DNA of 64,000 nucleotides from Galeruca laticollis (Eukaryota > Arthropoda > Insecta > Coleoptera > Chrysomelidae), in NCBI GenBank assembly GCA_963921935.1, contig OY998176.1:144070305-144134304 (forward strand). Reading direction: 5' to 3'. How positions within the stretch are numbered: the stretch's first letter is position 1; each line of letters begins with the position of its first letter. This document shows positions 12,178-24,100 of the stretch, piece by piece. Under the pieces are notes generated by a model, which saw nothing but the letters and a program-made list of their open reading frames with translations, did no database searches and was not told the DNA's origin. The position numbers were made by a program, and so were the translations under genes.

Positions 12178-15100
12178 GAACCAGGCAGCCGGCTTATGGA
12201 GAAATGGGCTTCGGTGAAATTTCATAAATTGTTAGTATATTGTAGTTGCCACCTTTCTGAACAATAGTGTCCATGGGCCCAACTTAATCCTATGACTAGT
12301 TTCAGAGATACAGTTTGTTGAAGTTGGAAAATAGCTACTTTTTAAAAGCATGTATTTCTTATTTTCTTCAATATATCAAGAATTTTTTCCTGTGTCTAAT
12401 GACACTAAATATCTATGAGTCCTTCATGAGAAAGTTTCATTTTCTACAGGGATACTCAAAAATTAAAAAAACGGAACGTTGGCTTGAAATATAATTCAAC
12501 TTTCAGAAATTTCAATATCTGGCTGGATTTGCTTCTGGTTGTTTTATAATAATGAGATATGCAAACATGTTTACAGGGCGAGTCAGAATGTTGATCGCCC
12601 CTATATCTTAGATTTTAAAATTTTTATATATTTTGTACTGCATGTTAGTGGGTGACATTAAGTCATTTTGAAATATATTATAATTTATATACGATATACA
12701 GAGCTATTCAAAAGATATGTATGGTAGAAAATCCGAGAATCTATTTTTCTTCGAAATCTCCCTCTAATTAAAAACTTCTTCGGCGAATTTCTGTGATGCT
12801 TTCATATTACCTTTACTTTGAGTTTGTTGGACGGATGTAGAAGTTTTTTCAACTTGATATGATGAGTTATCCCGACAATATGATGACAAGTCTATCATTA
12901 TTTTCTTCATATATGTATATCGGTATTTTCGATGTTGTTTATGTTATACTATGATCGACATTACATAAAAAATAAAATAAATATAAGCTTTTGTTGATAT
13001 CGGAAAAAACAATAAACATAAATATGTCGTAACGAACTGAAGTTGCTGAAGAAATTCAAAGGTCAACAATATCTGCACCATGATTCATGTTTTCTGGTAC
13101 TATCCTTTCAGCTGCATTAGTTATTTCATTTAGGAGATGAGTAGATAGATATTTCAGATTCTGTTCGTATCTGGCGTAACCCAAAAACCATAAATCACTG
13201 GCCACATGAGCACATGTACCTAAAGTTCTAGCTCCCGACTTACAAGTACAATAATAGTGAAGCTCCAAAGGTTGATTTTCGATATCATCTTCAACAGTGA
13301 AAGCTATCCACAACATATATTTACATGAATTACGAAACCTAGAGAAAACTCGCATAAGTAAAATGTTCGGCTCCTCCATCATTTCATCGAATGGAAGAAT
13401 ATTTGTTTCTTCACTTTGAAGTTTGTCGTGAATATAACAATTTGCCAAGTTAACATGATAAATTCCAGTCAGCTGTTTCAAATAATGTGAATCCAAACGA
13501 GGAAATTCAGGTGCGTGCAAGTGGTATTATAAAGTCCAATGACCATTCCTTAAATGTTATAGGTTTTCAACTACAACTATTGTTTGCATAATATTAATTT
13601 CTTCTAATTGATCTAATATTTCCTGCGCTGTTTGTAATATACCAGGCACGGTTATTGGGGAATGGAATCTATTTATTAGAGCTGCAGCTATTTGATAATA
13701 TTCCTTAATATTAGTAGCGTGGTGTATCGAAATTGTATTTTTCAAGAATTGGAATATTGACTTTAAATGACCATTACGAGATTCCACTATCCAACGTATC
13801 GTAGTAATATATCGTGCAAAATTCGCATCACGAGTTTCCAATTAAGTCTGTCCTCTCACAAGAAGAGGAGGCATAAGACAGTTGATATCAATCCCTTGAA
13901 ATAACGGAACCGAATCTCGATACCCTCTGTCCACAATTGCAATGTCGTCCTCTCTAAACCAATTCCTCATTCCATTTATATCGTTGTTTAGCCCAAACTG
14001 GTATACAGGCATCATTATTTCGGACGTCGGAAAAATATGGTCCATTAATAGCTAGAATGTATCCATCGGGAGCGACTATCAATTCAGGTTTTACCATACG
14101 CTGCATTTTATAATAACAGTACGATTGCCTTAGTGCCCGAAAATTGGAACTTCTTTCTATTTTGGTATGCGTACAGTCTATATATACCATAGCTTTGGGA
14201 ACGCCATACTGAGAATTATAAAGGTTGTTGGTAAATCCCAAGACGTGTCTTCCATCTCATTGAAATAAATTTTTTGAAATCGATGTTACTGATTTGAATT
14301 CTTCGTCTGTGATATCATCCATTTTTCCATAGTGTCGACAGTGATTCGTGGTTGCAGCTGTTCGATGGTACTGGAGAAATTGAAACGGATCGTTTATCAC
14401 GTATGGTCGGTTAAGAGAATGTAATCCACCATGCAATATGTTCAATAGAAGGCCGTCTTCATTGAGATTATGTTGACCAATACGTACATAGTCAGGAACA
14501 ACTATGTTCGAAATAATGAATATATCAACCCTACATTCAATATAGAGTCTCCGAATATTATCATTGGCATTACATATCATGCAGCTATGTGATGTAGCTG
14601 GGAAAAGTACATTAATCCTGAGATGATTTGGATTATTTTCAACTGCTCTAATTTTTAACAATATACCTTGTGCACAATTGAAACATACTCTGCTATCTTC
14701 ATCAATACTCAAAGGAGGTCTTCCACGAGATTCACGTCTCAAAATTGCAAGTTTTTGCAGTAAAAGGTTCTCTTCGTCATAAAGACGATTCGTTTGTTGT
14801 CTATTATAATTTCTGCTACACACTTTCCAAACATGAACTTAAACCAAGAAAATTATTCATGAAAAACTGTAGAATAATGCTAAATATCAACAATTTGTTG
14901 TCACAGATTACTATTTTCATTGTAGCAAGTTTTTCAGTATGAACTCATGTTATTTCGATTGACTGTCTTTGAAAAAATTCATGAAAATTGAGGAAGGGAA
15001 TTTTTATATTCTTATTTAGAGAAATACAGGGTGTTGATATTTTTAAGTTGAAGAGTTTGATGATAATGGGTTACCTGTTGATGACGTAAGTATTCGGTAT

Positions 15101-15875
15101 AATATAACGAAAAACGTTAATTTCAGATGACAAATAAAATCGTGTAAAAAGTTTGAGTGCAGTGAAAAGGGGTTTTCTCAGCCGATGTAGGACCCGTATA
15201 CGCGAAGAAGGTCGCCATTTCGAACGTGTACTATACAATGATTGTAAAAGGTTATAATGCCATTGTAAATATTAGTAATCTATAATGAGTAATTAAATAA
15301 AAACCGTCGATCGATACTCCCCTTTTGGAGATAAATGGCAATATATTTTTTTACAATCACAAATCTCTTGTGTTATATCATTTTGAAATCACCATAAAAT
15401 AGGCAATTTATTAATAATGTAGTGTGCAGCAGTAGCCCAGAACATTTTGTGTAAAATTGGACTAACAGCACAAAAAACTACTCAGAGGGGCAAAAATTCA
15501 TAATTTTTATATAAAAATTAAATATCTCTAAAGCGGTGATACTTTTATACGGGGGATGTTTTAAAAGTTGAATTATATTTCAAGTCAACGAAGTTTTTTT
15601 TTAATTTTTGAGTGTCCCTGAAGAAAATGAAACTTTCTCTCATGATGGACTGATATTTAGTGTCATTAGAACACTATCACGGGAAAAGATTCTGATACAT
15701 TGAAAAAAATAAGATACATGCTTTTAAAAGTGGCTATTTTCCAACTTCAACACCCTGTATCTTTGAAACTAGTCATAGGATTAAGTTGGACACATGGACA
15801 CTATTGTTCAGAAAGTCGTCAACTACAATATACTGACAATTCATGAAATTTCTCCATAAGCCGCCTGCCTGGTTC
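12178..15875 (-). mobile_element. Spy-like IS5-type DNA transposon, inserted AAA|TTT without TSD
   Basis: Terminal inverted repeats begin GAACCAGGCAG and continue imperfectly for roughly 100 bp (GGCTTATGGAGAAAT…). The flanks are AAA (12175-12177) and TTT (15876-15878). The paralogous left TIR of the surrounding 15-kb element still holds the empty site as intact AAATTT at 1112-1117, so no base was duplicated or lost. Precise insertion between AAA and TTT is the described hallmark of Spy elements. The interior encodes an IS5/DDE_Tnp_4-like transposase on the minus strand. The element is 3,698 bp. Confidence 0.88.
13056..14823 (-). pseudogene. Spy-type DDE transposase gene, fragmented
   Basis: The minus-strand pieces read in order. 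14823-14257 has a Zn-ribbon-like C-x2-C (VCFNC, SCMIC) region. 14241-13954 has VYIDCTHTKI with the first catalytic D and PYFSDVRNNDACI with the second. 14045-13842 contains IVDRGYRDSVP. 13841-13557 contains RWIVESRNGHLK with the probable catalytic E. 13520-13056 has a SWIM-like C-x-C…C-x-H cluster (YYCTCKSG…GTCAHV). The pieces overlap or abut in different frames, so at least two frameshifts separate them, and the copy looks inactive although every block is readable. The motif set fits IS5-like DDE transposases (Harbinger/ISL2EU/Spy). The C-terminal zinc cluster is an extra domain. Confidence 0.75.
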
Positions 15876-16020
15876 TTTAAATTTATTTCTATATATGAAG
15901 AACACGCGATGACACTTTAATTAATCGACTATTATCACCGAATTTTCCGTGTTATACCATCCTCCAAAAGGCATACTGTCTTAAATCGCGTCCCAAAATC
16001 TGTCTCTTCGCCCGGTCTAT
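15876..16020 (-). repeat. Right terminal inverted repeat, outer part
   Basis: This is the outer 145 bp of the right TIR after the Spy-like insertion. It runs to the terminal CGGTCTAT and the flanking AAGTG. Confidence 0.85.
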
Positions 16021-16279
16021 AAGTGATTTACTGTTGTAACAGTTTTAAAATATTTAAGCATTCTTTCAATCCTAAGAAGCTACCAATTTTAAATAATTGT
16101 TGTAACAAGTGAATATAATGATGATAAGGATTTTTTTACCCTTTATTAAACAAAACAGAATTTTTATTGTAGATTTTACTCAGAGGGTGGCAACAAGTTA
16201 AACTATTGCATTATAGGTTATCAATTTGCATTGCTCGCAATTCTTTAGCTTAGCCTTTGTCAGCAAAGATTTGGATTAT

Positions 16280-16515
16280 CAAGGTCGCTGCCAGGACCGG
16301 CAAACTAGGCAACCTGCGTGGGCGGCAAATCAGTTAATAAAAAAAGACAAAAGACAGTGAAACCGAAAAGGTGCCTTTTTATTAAAATCATATAGAATAT
16401 ATGAAAATACAAAAATATGAATGTGTCATTCTTTTAAAGAATTCTACAAACCAGGTTAATCAGGCACACAAAATTATATTTTGCAGGGGCAGCAAAATGT
16501 CTTGCAGCGGCCTTG
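16280..16515. mobile_element. Short hAT-type MITE candidate
   Basis: CAAGGTCGCTGCCAGGAC at the left is matched by the reverse complement of the right end (CAAGGCCGCTGCAAGACA), giving 236 bp with imperfect TIRs. The flanking octamers TGGATTAT and TGTGGTAT agree at only some positions, so the 8-bp duplication expected of hAT is weak. There is no coding content. The rest of 16021-16838 shows no gene. Confidence 0.4.
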
Positions 16516-16619
16516 TGTGGTATAAGCGTTTATTTATATAATACAATATTACTATATCGACTTTTGCAGCTTCTAATTGTTCTGCAGCTCATATTTCATA
16601 AACATATTTTCACTTTCAA

Positions 16620-16704
16620 GTGTTTAAATACAAGGGCTTGTACTTTTTGAAAAAATTCAATTCAAGGCAGTTGAATTTTTTCAAAAAGCTGTTATATTTA
16701 AACA
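16620..16704. repeat. 85-bp AT-rich fold-back
   Basis: The arms GTGTTTAAATACAA…TTTTTGAAAAAATTCAA and TTGAATTTTTTCAAAAA…TTTAAACAC are reverse complements around a 10-base loop. There is no other annotation. Confidence 0.6.
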
Positions 16705-16838
16705 CCATAAACGATAGGCGGTTTATTTTTATAATAATTTGCGTTTTAACAATTCTAATTGAAATGTAGATAAGTTGGTATCAGTAGATAAAATTTCCAA
16801 TGTTCTGTATAATTACGTTGTCTCTATAATGATATACG

Positions 16839-17830
16839 AAGGCGGTTTGACGGAAGAGTGACTTTTTATGAAAAAGTAAGTACTGTAAAAAAAAATTATT
16901 TTTGAACATAATCTCCTTTTAACTCTATGCACTTAGTAAAGCGAGTTTCCAATTTTTTCAATCCATCCAAAAAATTATCTTTTAGTAGTTCCGCAAAATA
17001 CGAGTTTGTCTCTGCAATCACCTCTTCATTTGTCTAAAATTGCTTTTCACCAATATGACTGATGGGGCAATAAATCATAACGCAGTTCGGCTAATTTTTC
17101 TGCAACAATAGCTGACGAATAGGCAGAAGTATTGTCGTGATGGAACAAAATTCTTTTCTTCAACAAATGTGGTCGTTTTTTCTTAAATTTGGCATCATAT
17201 CGTGTCAGCCAATCAGCATAATATTGGCCAGTTATCGTTTTCTCTTTTTCTAAATAATAAAGATACATCTTTGGAATCCCAAAACACTGTGGCCAAAAAA
17301 ACGGTTTTTGCTTTCTTGGGAGCACTTTCCTCGGATGAAGTCCATTGTTTCAACTATATTTTTGTTTCTGGGGTATAATTATGTACCCAAGTTTCATCTA
17401 CTGTGACATATCAACAGAAGGCTTCACTTGGATTGTGTTTGAAGTTATCCAAACATTCGATTGAATTTTTAATGTGAGCTAGCTTTTGATCAGCATTAAG
17501 CAATCGTGGCACCAACCTTGCAGATACCTTTCTGATATGTAACCTTTCATGCAAAATATTGCATACTCGTTCGGTTGAAATAGTTATTTCATTAGCTATC
17601 TCACAAACTTTTATTTGATGATCGCTTAGTACAAGGGCACGGATTTTATTAAACATTTCTGGAGTAGTTACAGTAAATGACGGTCCAGGACGTTCAGCGT
17701 CACCCGTGTTCATACTTCATATGGCCACTTTTAATAGAAGACAACGATTTACAAATTATTCCATTGGACGGAGCACTTTCAGGATAATATTTACGTAACT
17801 TTTCCTTGCTTTCTTTAATTGTTTTTCCAT
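16839..17830 (-). pseudogene. mariner transposase, broken
   Basis: The minus strand encodes a mariner-type transposase in pieces. An N-terminal helix-turn-helix region (17713-17411) contains VCEIANEITISTERVCNILHE. Then comes VTVDETWVHNYTPET with the first catalytic D around 17400, QCFGIPKMYLYYLEKEKTITGQYY, and ILFHHDNTSAYSSAI with the second D (17325-17047). The C-terminus reads GLKKLETRFTKCIELKGDY near 16905-16970. There are several frameshifts and stops. The left border near 16839 (TACGAAGGCGGTTTGA) looks like a mariner TIR. The matching 5' TIR is absent, so the element is 5'-truncated just before the Harbinger element at 17968. Confidence 0.8.
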
Positions 17831-18187
17831 ATAAAAATATGTTTAGTTAACACTCGAAATTCTTTTTCAACGTAAACAGTTTTCTTTAAATGAGTATTAA
17901 AACTAATCTATCTGTCAGATGTATGTACAATTTTGACAGATGACATAAGAAACATGGCGGAAACTATGGGTGCGTTTGAGTTTAAGTTCGTTTGGGAGGG
18001 CTGTGTGTGTGGGTTTTTTACTAGAATATGCTCTGAACGTTTTCTAAACTCGAACAGGAATTGACATTTAACATAAACTCATTTTTGTTGTTTAACCTCA
18101 ATCCCATAGACAAATAATAATATGTTTATTTCTCTATGCTCAATCCCTTGTTATTAAGAACGTGTGAATTGGTGCCTGGTGTGAATC

Positions 18188-19340
18188 GTGATGAATTGGA
18201 GGCTGGTTTTACGTTTTGCCGTTGAATTTATTTTTGACTTCGATGATAGTGACGATGAATTAGATGTGCCAGTAATTTCAAATAAAATATGGAATTACGC
18301 CGAAAGCGTTGTACCAAGTTATTCAGACAAGCAATGTCAATCCCACTTTAGAATATCGCCAACAACATTTGAAGTTGTACTCTCACAAAGTCATTCAATT
18401 AGTGAGCAGTAACAGCAGTTAATTAGCCTTTGGTATTTAAAAATATGGAAAGTTTTAGGTACGTATGAAAAATACTGACTCATGTAGGTACTTATTAATA
18501 TTCAATTTTTACTTTAAGGGGTGTTGCGGATCGTTTTGGTGTAAGTCGATCTACAACATGGAGTAGTTTGTATAAAATTTGTGGAAAACTTCGCAAGGTA
18601 AACACCAGTTACAAGATTATTGTGTTTCCAAATGAAAACACAAGTAATGTGATAATAAATCGATTTCAGGGTCGAACAGGGTTTCCAGGTAGGTAGTTTA
18701 TCCTGAACCTACCATCAATGTCATTATAAATATATCACTATTGCAGGAATAGTTGGAACAATAGACGGAAGTCATATTCCAATAAAAGCACCAAAAGATA
18801 ATCCAGCTGCTTATATAAATCGTAAAGGTTTCCACTCCATTTTACTTCAAGGCATATGTAATGACAAAAAAATATTTTTGGACTGTTATGCCGGTGAAGT
18901 CGGATCCATTCATGATGCGTGCATGTTTACAAGATCAGATATAGGGCGAGTAATTAGTGATTTACAGTTTCCTCAGGATGGCCATTTAATCGGAGACTCG
19001 GCATATCCGTTGAGTCTAAAGCTAATAGTTCCTTTTCGAGATAATGGTAATCTGACAAATATTCAAAGAAATTTGCTTTACTGAAAGGTAGATTTAGGAG
19101 ACTTAAGTTGTTGAAGGCAGTTTGACTAGATTTAATACCTCAGATCATAATAGCTGCATGTATTTTACACAATATATGCCAAACTAGAAATGATATCCCA
19201 TTGGATATGAACCTTGATGCAGAATTGCAAGAAGAACAATTGAGGAATCCAGGAAATGGTGGAATTATTGATCCTGCAAACAATCCAGCTGCAATCGCTA
19301 AAAGAAATAATAATGCGAATTTGATTTATCTCAGATTATA
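18188..19340 (+). pseudogene. PIF/Harbinger transposase (HARBI1-like), catalytic E deleted
   Basis: Exon-like pieces are 18188-18412, about 18520-18691 (GVADRFGVSRSTTWSSLY…) and 18748-19083. The last has GTIDGSHIPIKAP with the first D, DCYAGEVGSIHDACMF with the second D, and LIGDSAYPL. A frame change near 19080 continues as LLKGRFRRLKLL…IIIAACILHNIC to about 19340. In intact Harbinger transposases a segment ending in the catalytic E (…ENAFGLLKGRFR) lies between these blocks. Here NIQRN passes almost directly into LLKGRFR, so the E-bearing segment is missing. The copy is therefore predicted inactive. Confidence 0.75.
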
Positions 19341-19599
19341 ATGGATAAAATTAAATAGTTTAGAGACAATGTTAATTTTTTTATTATCAAACATGTAAAC
19401 ATTTCATGAGAATTTAAATATAAAACTATTAAAGACAAAAGCTAGACATTATTGGTGGCCAATACATTTTGAGCTTAAAAAATGTCATTGTGCAAACAAA
19501 ATGTTTAATTTCAGTTCAATACGAACAGTCCTAAACCAAACAAAAAAAAACTCTCATAACACTAAAACTTATTAAACCTAAAAGAAATTAAATAACAAA

Positions 19600-20290
19600 T
19601 TAAGTCATATTACACATATTACAGAATGTGTATTCAACCTTTTTCCCAATTTCATGCTCGACAGACAATTTGAATAGTTTTAAAAATTCATCGTAACGTG
19701 CAAGCTTCTCGGTGTGTCTTTTTTCGGCCAAGTCTTCTTTCTTTTTCCGTTTTTTCATCAATGTTGAGGTAAACGATGACCGGCTAGTGGTAGCTGTGCT
19801 TGACCCTACCGGATTTTGCAGTAGTATTACAACTAGATGAACCTGCTTTTGGATTAAACACAAACGCTATTAGTATAATTTAAACAAAGAGTGTTGTAAC
19901 TTACCACTGTTTACTTTTAAGCCACTATTAGAACTGCAAGTAGCGAAAGGTGTTATTTCGGGTTTGTTACCCATAAAACTATCAATGGCCTTATAGAATT
20001 CCCATGTTTTTCATCCATTTCCAGTGTGATTATTGTGGTCTTTTATTTTCTTGTAGGTCTTTTTGAGCCCTTTCCACTTATTGTCGACTTGCTCATTTGT
20101 ATATTTTTTTCCTGTCAGTTTTATAATTTCACTTGATATTTTTATCCACACATTCTTTTTTAGAGATGTATTAAACATATCCTGTTTATTTTCAACTAAC
20201 CTAATAAGTAATAGGACATGTTCTGCAGGCCAACGTAAATGAGTATCATTCCTATCCGAATTTTCTTCATTATATTCAGCTAAAAATGAA
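19600..20290 (-). pseudogene. Myb/SANT-like accessory protein of Harbinger
   Basis: The minus strand from about 20255 reads WPAEHVLLLIRLVENKQDMF, then KNVWIKISSEI, LTGKKYTNEQVDNKWKGLKK and TYKKIKDHNN. This is a Myb/SANT-like trihelix of the kind encoded by the second ORF of PIF/Harbinger elements, where it helps the transposase enter the nucleus and bind DNA. An in-frame stop follows HTGNG near 20012. A basic, coiled-coil C-terminal exon is at 19863-19600 (KKRKKKEDLAEKRHTEKL). A degraded copy is most likely. Confidence 0.65.
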
Positions 20291-21119
20291 TGAATACATT
20301 TCAGTGGTCATCTACACATACGTGGGTAATAAGTACCTAAGTAATAACAATTGTAAATTTAGTACCTTGTATTCTACTTACTATTTTCAATACAATCTTA
20401 ATCCCCAAGATCGGTGTTTTCATGGTTTTATATTTCTACATGTGTGTCCATGAAGTGCTGCTGAATTTATTGTAAAGGACCAACAATGCCACAAATACCA
20501 CATTTTCCATCCTCGTCCATATTAAATTTTACAATCACAACCCAAAGATACAAGTATTATATATGTCACGCTTAGACAATATTTATTTTTATTGTGTTCG
20601 AATTTTAGGTTATAATCCGCTATTAGCTTTAATGCCCTATCCATTAAAACCGGGAAAGGAGAGCGTGCCCGAAAGACACGCTCTGATCAATCTCGAACGC
20701 AACAGTTTTCGCTCTAAACGTAAAGTCAAACGCTTTTGTGCAATTGGGACGTGCTCGTTTTGCCCTGATCGCAATCTCAAACGCACCCTAACAATATAAT
20801 CACTGTAGCGAAAGTGTTGCCAACCGCTGAAAACTCCGTCATCCATCAAACTATTGGCATTACTTTATTTTTAATTCACGAGTTTGAACCCAGTAGGTTC
20901 GGATCGTTAAGTTGTTAATATTGTATCAAATAAAAACTGTTTTTGTAGTCATTAAAATGTGATAAAATTTGTAAGTAAAAGTGCTGTTTTTCTACAAAAT
21001 TTGGTAAATATATTCGAAATTTGCTTACTTGTGTCAGAAATCAATAGGCCAGTAACTGAGTCACAGACTGCCTTCTGAGCTGAGATTTACTTATATATTT
21101 CTTTTCTTTCTGTTCCTAT

Positions 21120-24100
21120 TTACTGTTTGTGATTTTGGTATCCAGGATTGCATCAATATTTCAAACTTCCCCTCACAACCGCCATTCTCAGAAACCACCA
21201 CTTCTTCAACCTCCAATAAACAATCTATGAGGATAAACGTAAATATCCCTTCAACACATTTATCTTATGCTGCGGCTATCTCAGCAATACCACTTTCTCC
21301 ATAGGTACCATCTCGAGATCAAGCCATCATTATGCCTTCTATCTCTAACACTGTACTATTCGATTATATCAAAGCAATAGGAAACGTTGTCTCTCCCTAA
21401 AACGTACATTTCGCTTCCAGAATCTCCCATGGCCGCATATGTATCTATTTACCATCTACTACTCAAGTCGATGACCTGAAATCTAATCAAAACATCATAG
21501 TTAATTCCAATATTATTCCTATTCGTCAGCTTATCCCCCCCACCAAAAGAATACTTATTTCCAATGTTAGCCCATCCATTCCACATCCCGTTATTGAAAA
21601 AGCCTTTCGTGACCGAGGATTAACATTTACCTCTCCTGCTTCATACGTCAAATGTGGCTCACCCGATGATGAATACTCACATGTCTTGACCTTCCGCCGT
21701 GTAACCTACGCGCCGTGTAACCTACGTTCTACCCACCAGTATGATTTTCCACTACTAACTTCGATTCTTATTACTCATGAAAATACATCACACAGAATAT
21801 TCATTTCTACCAATAAACTATAATGCTTTCGTTGCAAACAGACGACATACCACTGAATCATGTCCCAACACTTCCTTCCACTTCTGCACATTATCTCAGT
21901 AAATAACTTATTTCCCTGTATTTTAATTAGTACCATTCTCTCTAAATACAATGGGACTGTGATGGATTTTATCCTCGCTTAGAAATAATTCAGAAAATCA
22001 TCTCCCTCCAGAACCCTAACTTTCTCTGCCTCCAGGAAACTAATTTCAAAATTGACCATCAGCGCTATATAAGAAACAGTCACTTCTTCGGCACGAAAAA
22101 CTCTGCCCTGGTGGAATCCAGTTTGCGAAAATGCAATCTGAGAGTCCAAACATGCTCTTAACAGGATTAGATGGAATAGAACACAAGAAAACCTTCTTCT
22201 ACATAAAAATCTCAAAGCTCAAGCTACATTCTTAATCAAGCAAAACAAAAAATCCTCATGGCAAAGTTATACCTCCTCGAGGAATCGTAATACAAATCCA
22301 AGTCATGTCTGGAAAAAATTGCACAAATCCAAGGTAAGAAAAATAATACTAAAGTTTCCTTATTAATATTCAATGATACTGTTATCTCCGATAGCTAAGC
22401 AATTGCCCAGTCACTTGCACAAATCTTTGAGGATAAATTTAATAATCGTAACCCCATTTCTGTTTCTTACAATTCTCATATACAGCCTTCCTCTACTCTT
22501 CAGTTGAATCTTCATGATGTTGCGTCTGTCAACGCCCCTTTCAATCTAAATGAAGCTTTGTCTACTTGTAGAAATTCTGCCGCCAGTCCTGGCGATGTCC
22601 CTTACATCTTTCTTAAAAAACTATCCAATCCATCTCTCTCTAAACTTCTGGAAATATATAACCTTATCTGGAGTTCTCATCAGTTCCCTTACCCTTGGCG
22701 CAAATCTATAATCATTCCAATAAAAACAGAATATCAATCTAGCAAATCGCCAGACCTTCTGACTGATTTCACTCACTTGCACCACCTGCAAACTACTGGA
22801 AAAAATTATCAGTAGTAATACCACAAGTGATTGAATTTTCGCGATAAGTCTGTCGATTCATTTTTGAACGAAACTGAATTGTTTCGAGAAAACACCACGA
22901 GTCCGCAGGACGAGTGGTGTTTTCTCGAATCAATTCAGTTGAGATCATAAATGAAAGACAGACTTATGAGATAAATTCAATCACGAGTGGAATTTTATTA
23001 GACTATTTCACAAACAGAGTGAAAGATAAAAAATCTGAAATTCGTTCATCGCAAAATCTGGTAAATTGCTTCCAAATGTACTCCTTCGATTTCCTCGTAT
23101 TTTTCGGTACATTTTCATCGATTTTTTCGTTGATTGATTCGATAGAATTCATCCCAAATCTACTCATTTTTGAATGCGTGCACAGCGTAATCACTTATAT
23201 TTGACGTTTAACTGTCACATGCACTGTAAACAAATCAGAAAACACCGAACTTGATAGGCCCATCAGAGTCAAGAGTCAAGTTTGGTATTATCGGTAAGCC
23301 GAACTTGACTAGAGCTTCTGATTGGTTCATTTCGTAGGTGAGTGAAATAGTCAATAAAAGACTCCTTTGGTTTCTTGAAAAGTACAAAATCAATCCTAAT
23401 GCCCAATTCGGTGTCATCAATTCACTCGTGACAACCTTGTCCATCTCCAAACACATATCTCTTCAGCAATAAATAATCATCAGGACATCATTGCAACTAT
23501 CTTTGATATTGAAGGTGCATATGACTCGATATCTAGAAAGGCAATACAGAATAAACTTTTCCAATATAATCTTCTGGCAACATTCTACTGTTCATCCATA
23601 ATTTCTTAACTAGTAAAACCTTCAGGGTTTCCGCTAATGGTAAACTCTCCTTGCCTCATCCACAAAATGCTGGTGTCCCTCAATACATCCTCACAATAAA
23701 TGATCTATCCTACAAATTTCCTGCTCCCATAAAATATATCCAATATGCTGATGATGTAATTGTTTATTGCCATGGTAAATCGATCTAATCCGCATGCAAA
23801 CTCTTTCAAAACACAGTTAACCTTCTACAAGATATATCTTTTCACTTGGGATTATCCTTATCTCAAAGTAAATCCAAACTAATTAAATTCTCAAGAAGAA
23901 GATCTTCTTCCTTATCTAACATTTTCTTTATTAACTCCCCTTTAACCGTAACACAATGTAAAATTTTCGGAGTAACCTTCAACTCTCGACTTAATTGAAA
24001 TATCCATGAACTCAAAGGCATGTGTTTAAAAAGACTGAACATAATTGATACCCTCAGTGACCTTCATTGAGGTTCAGACGAAATGGTACTATTAAGAGTA

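Larger units (their letters stand above)
969..16020 (-). mobile_element. 15-kb DNA transposon with long TIRs, Academ-like candidate
   Basis: Near-identical inverted repeats of about 464 bp (969-1432 and, reverse-complemented, 11860-12177 plus 15876-16020) begin ATAGACCGGGCGA at both outer ends. Flanks are AAGTA (964-968) and AAGTG (16021-16025), a likely 4-5 bp target duplication with one change. The minus-strand gene (1726-7330) carries motifs of a large-transposase family with an XPG/PIN-like 'SDTDILV…TGCD' nuclease region. That gene, the long TIRs and a 3-4 bp class of duplication suggest the Academ superfamily. This is inference from memory of the family. No polB, retroviral-type integrase or packaging ATPase is seen, so Polinton is not supported. 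Two other elements are nested inside, one in the gene and one in the right TIR. Confidence 0.7.
17968..20788 (+). mobile_element. PIF/Harbinger element
   Basis: The ends are GGGTGCGTTTGAG at 17968 and its complement CTCAAACGCACCC ending at 20788. The flanks TAT and TAA are close to the TWA duplication usual for this superfamily, with one mismatch. It carries the two genes expected: a DDE transposase on + (18188-19340) and a Myb/SANT-like protein on - (about 19600-20290). The order and convergent orientation agree with known Harbinger elements. The length is 2,821 bp. Confidence 0.8.

Noticed and set aside
969..16020. Polinton/Maverick identity for the 15-kb element
   Set aside because: The length and long TIRs fit, but I see no protein-primed DNA polymerase, retroviral-type integrase, packaging ATPase or capsid gene, and the flanks do not show a 6-bp duplication.
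20563..20849. ORFs on both strands at the Harbinger right end
   Set aside because: They overlap the terminal repeat region and lack motifs.
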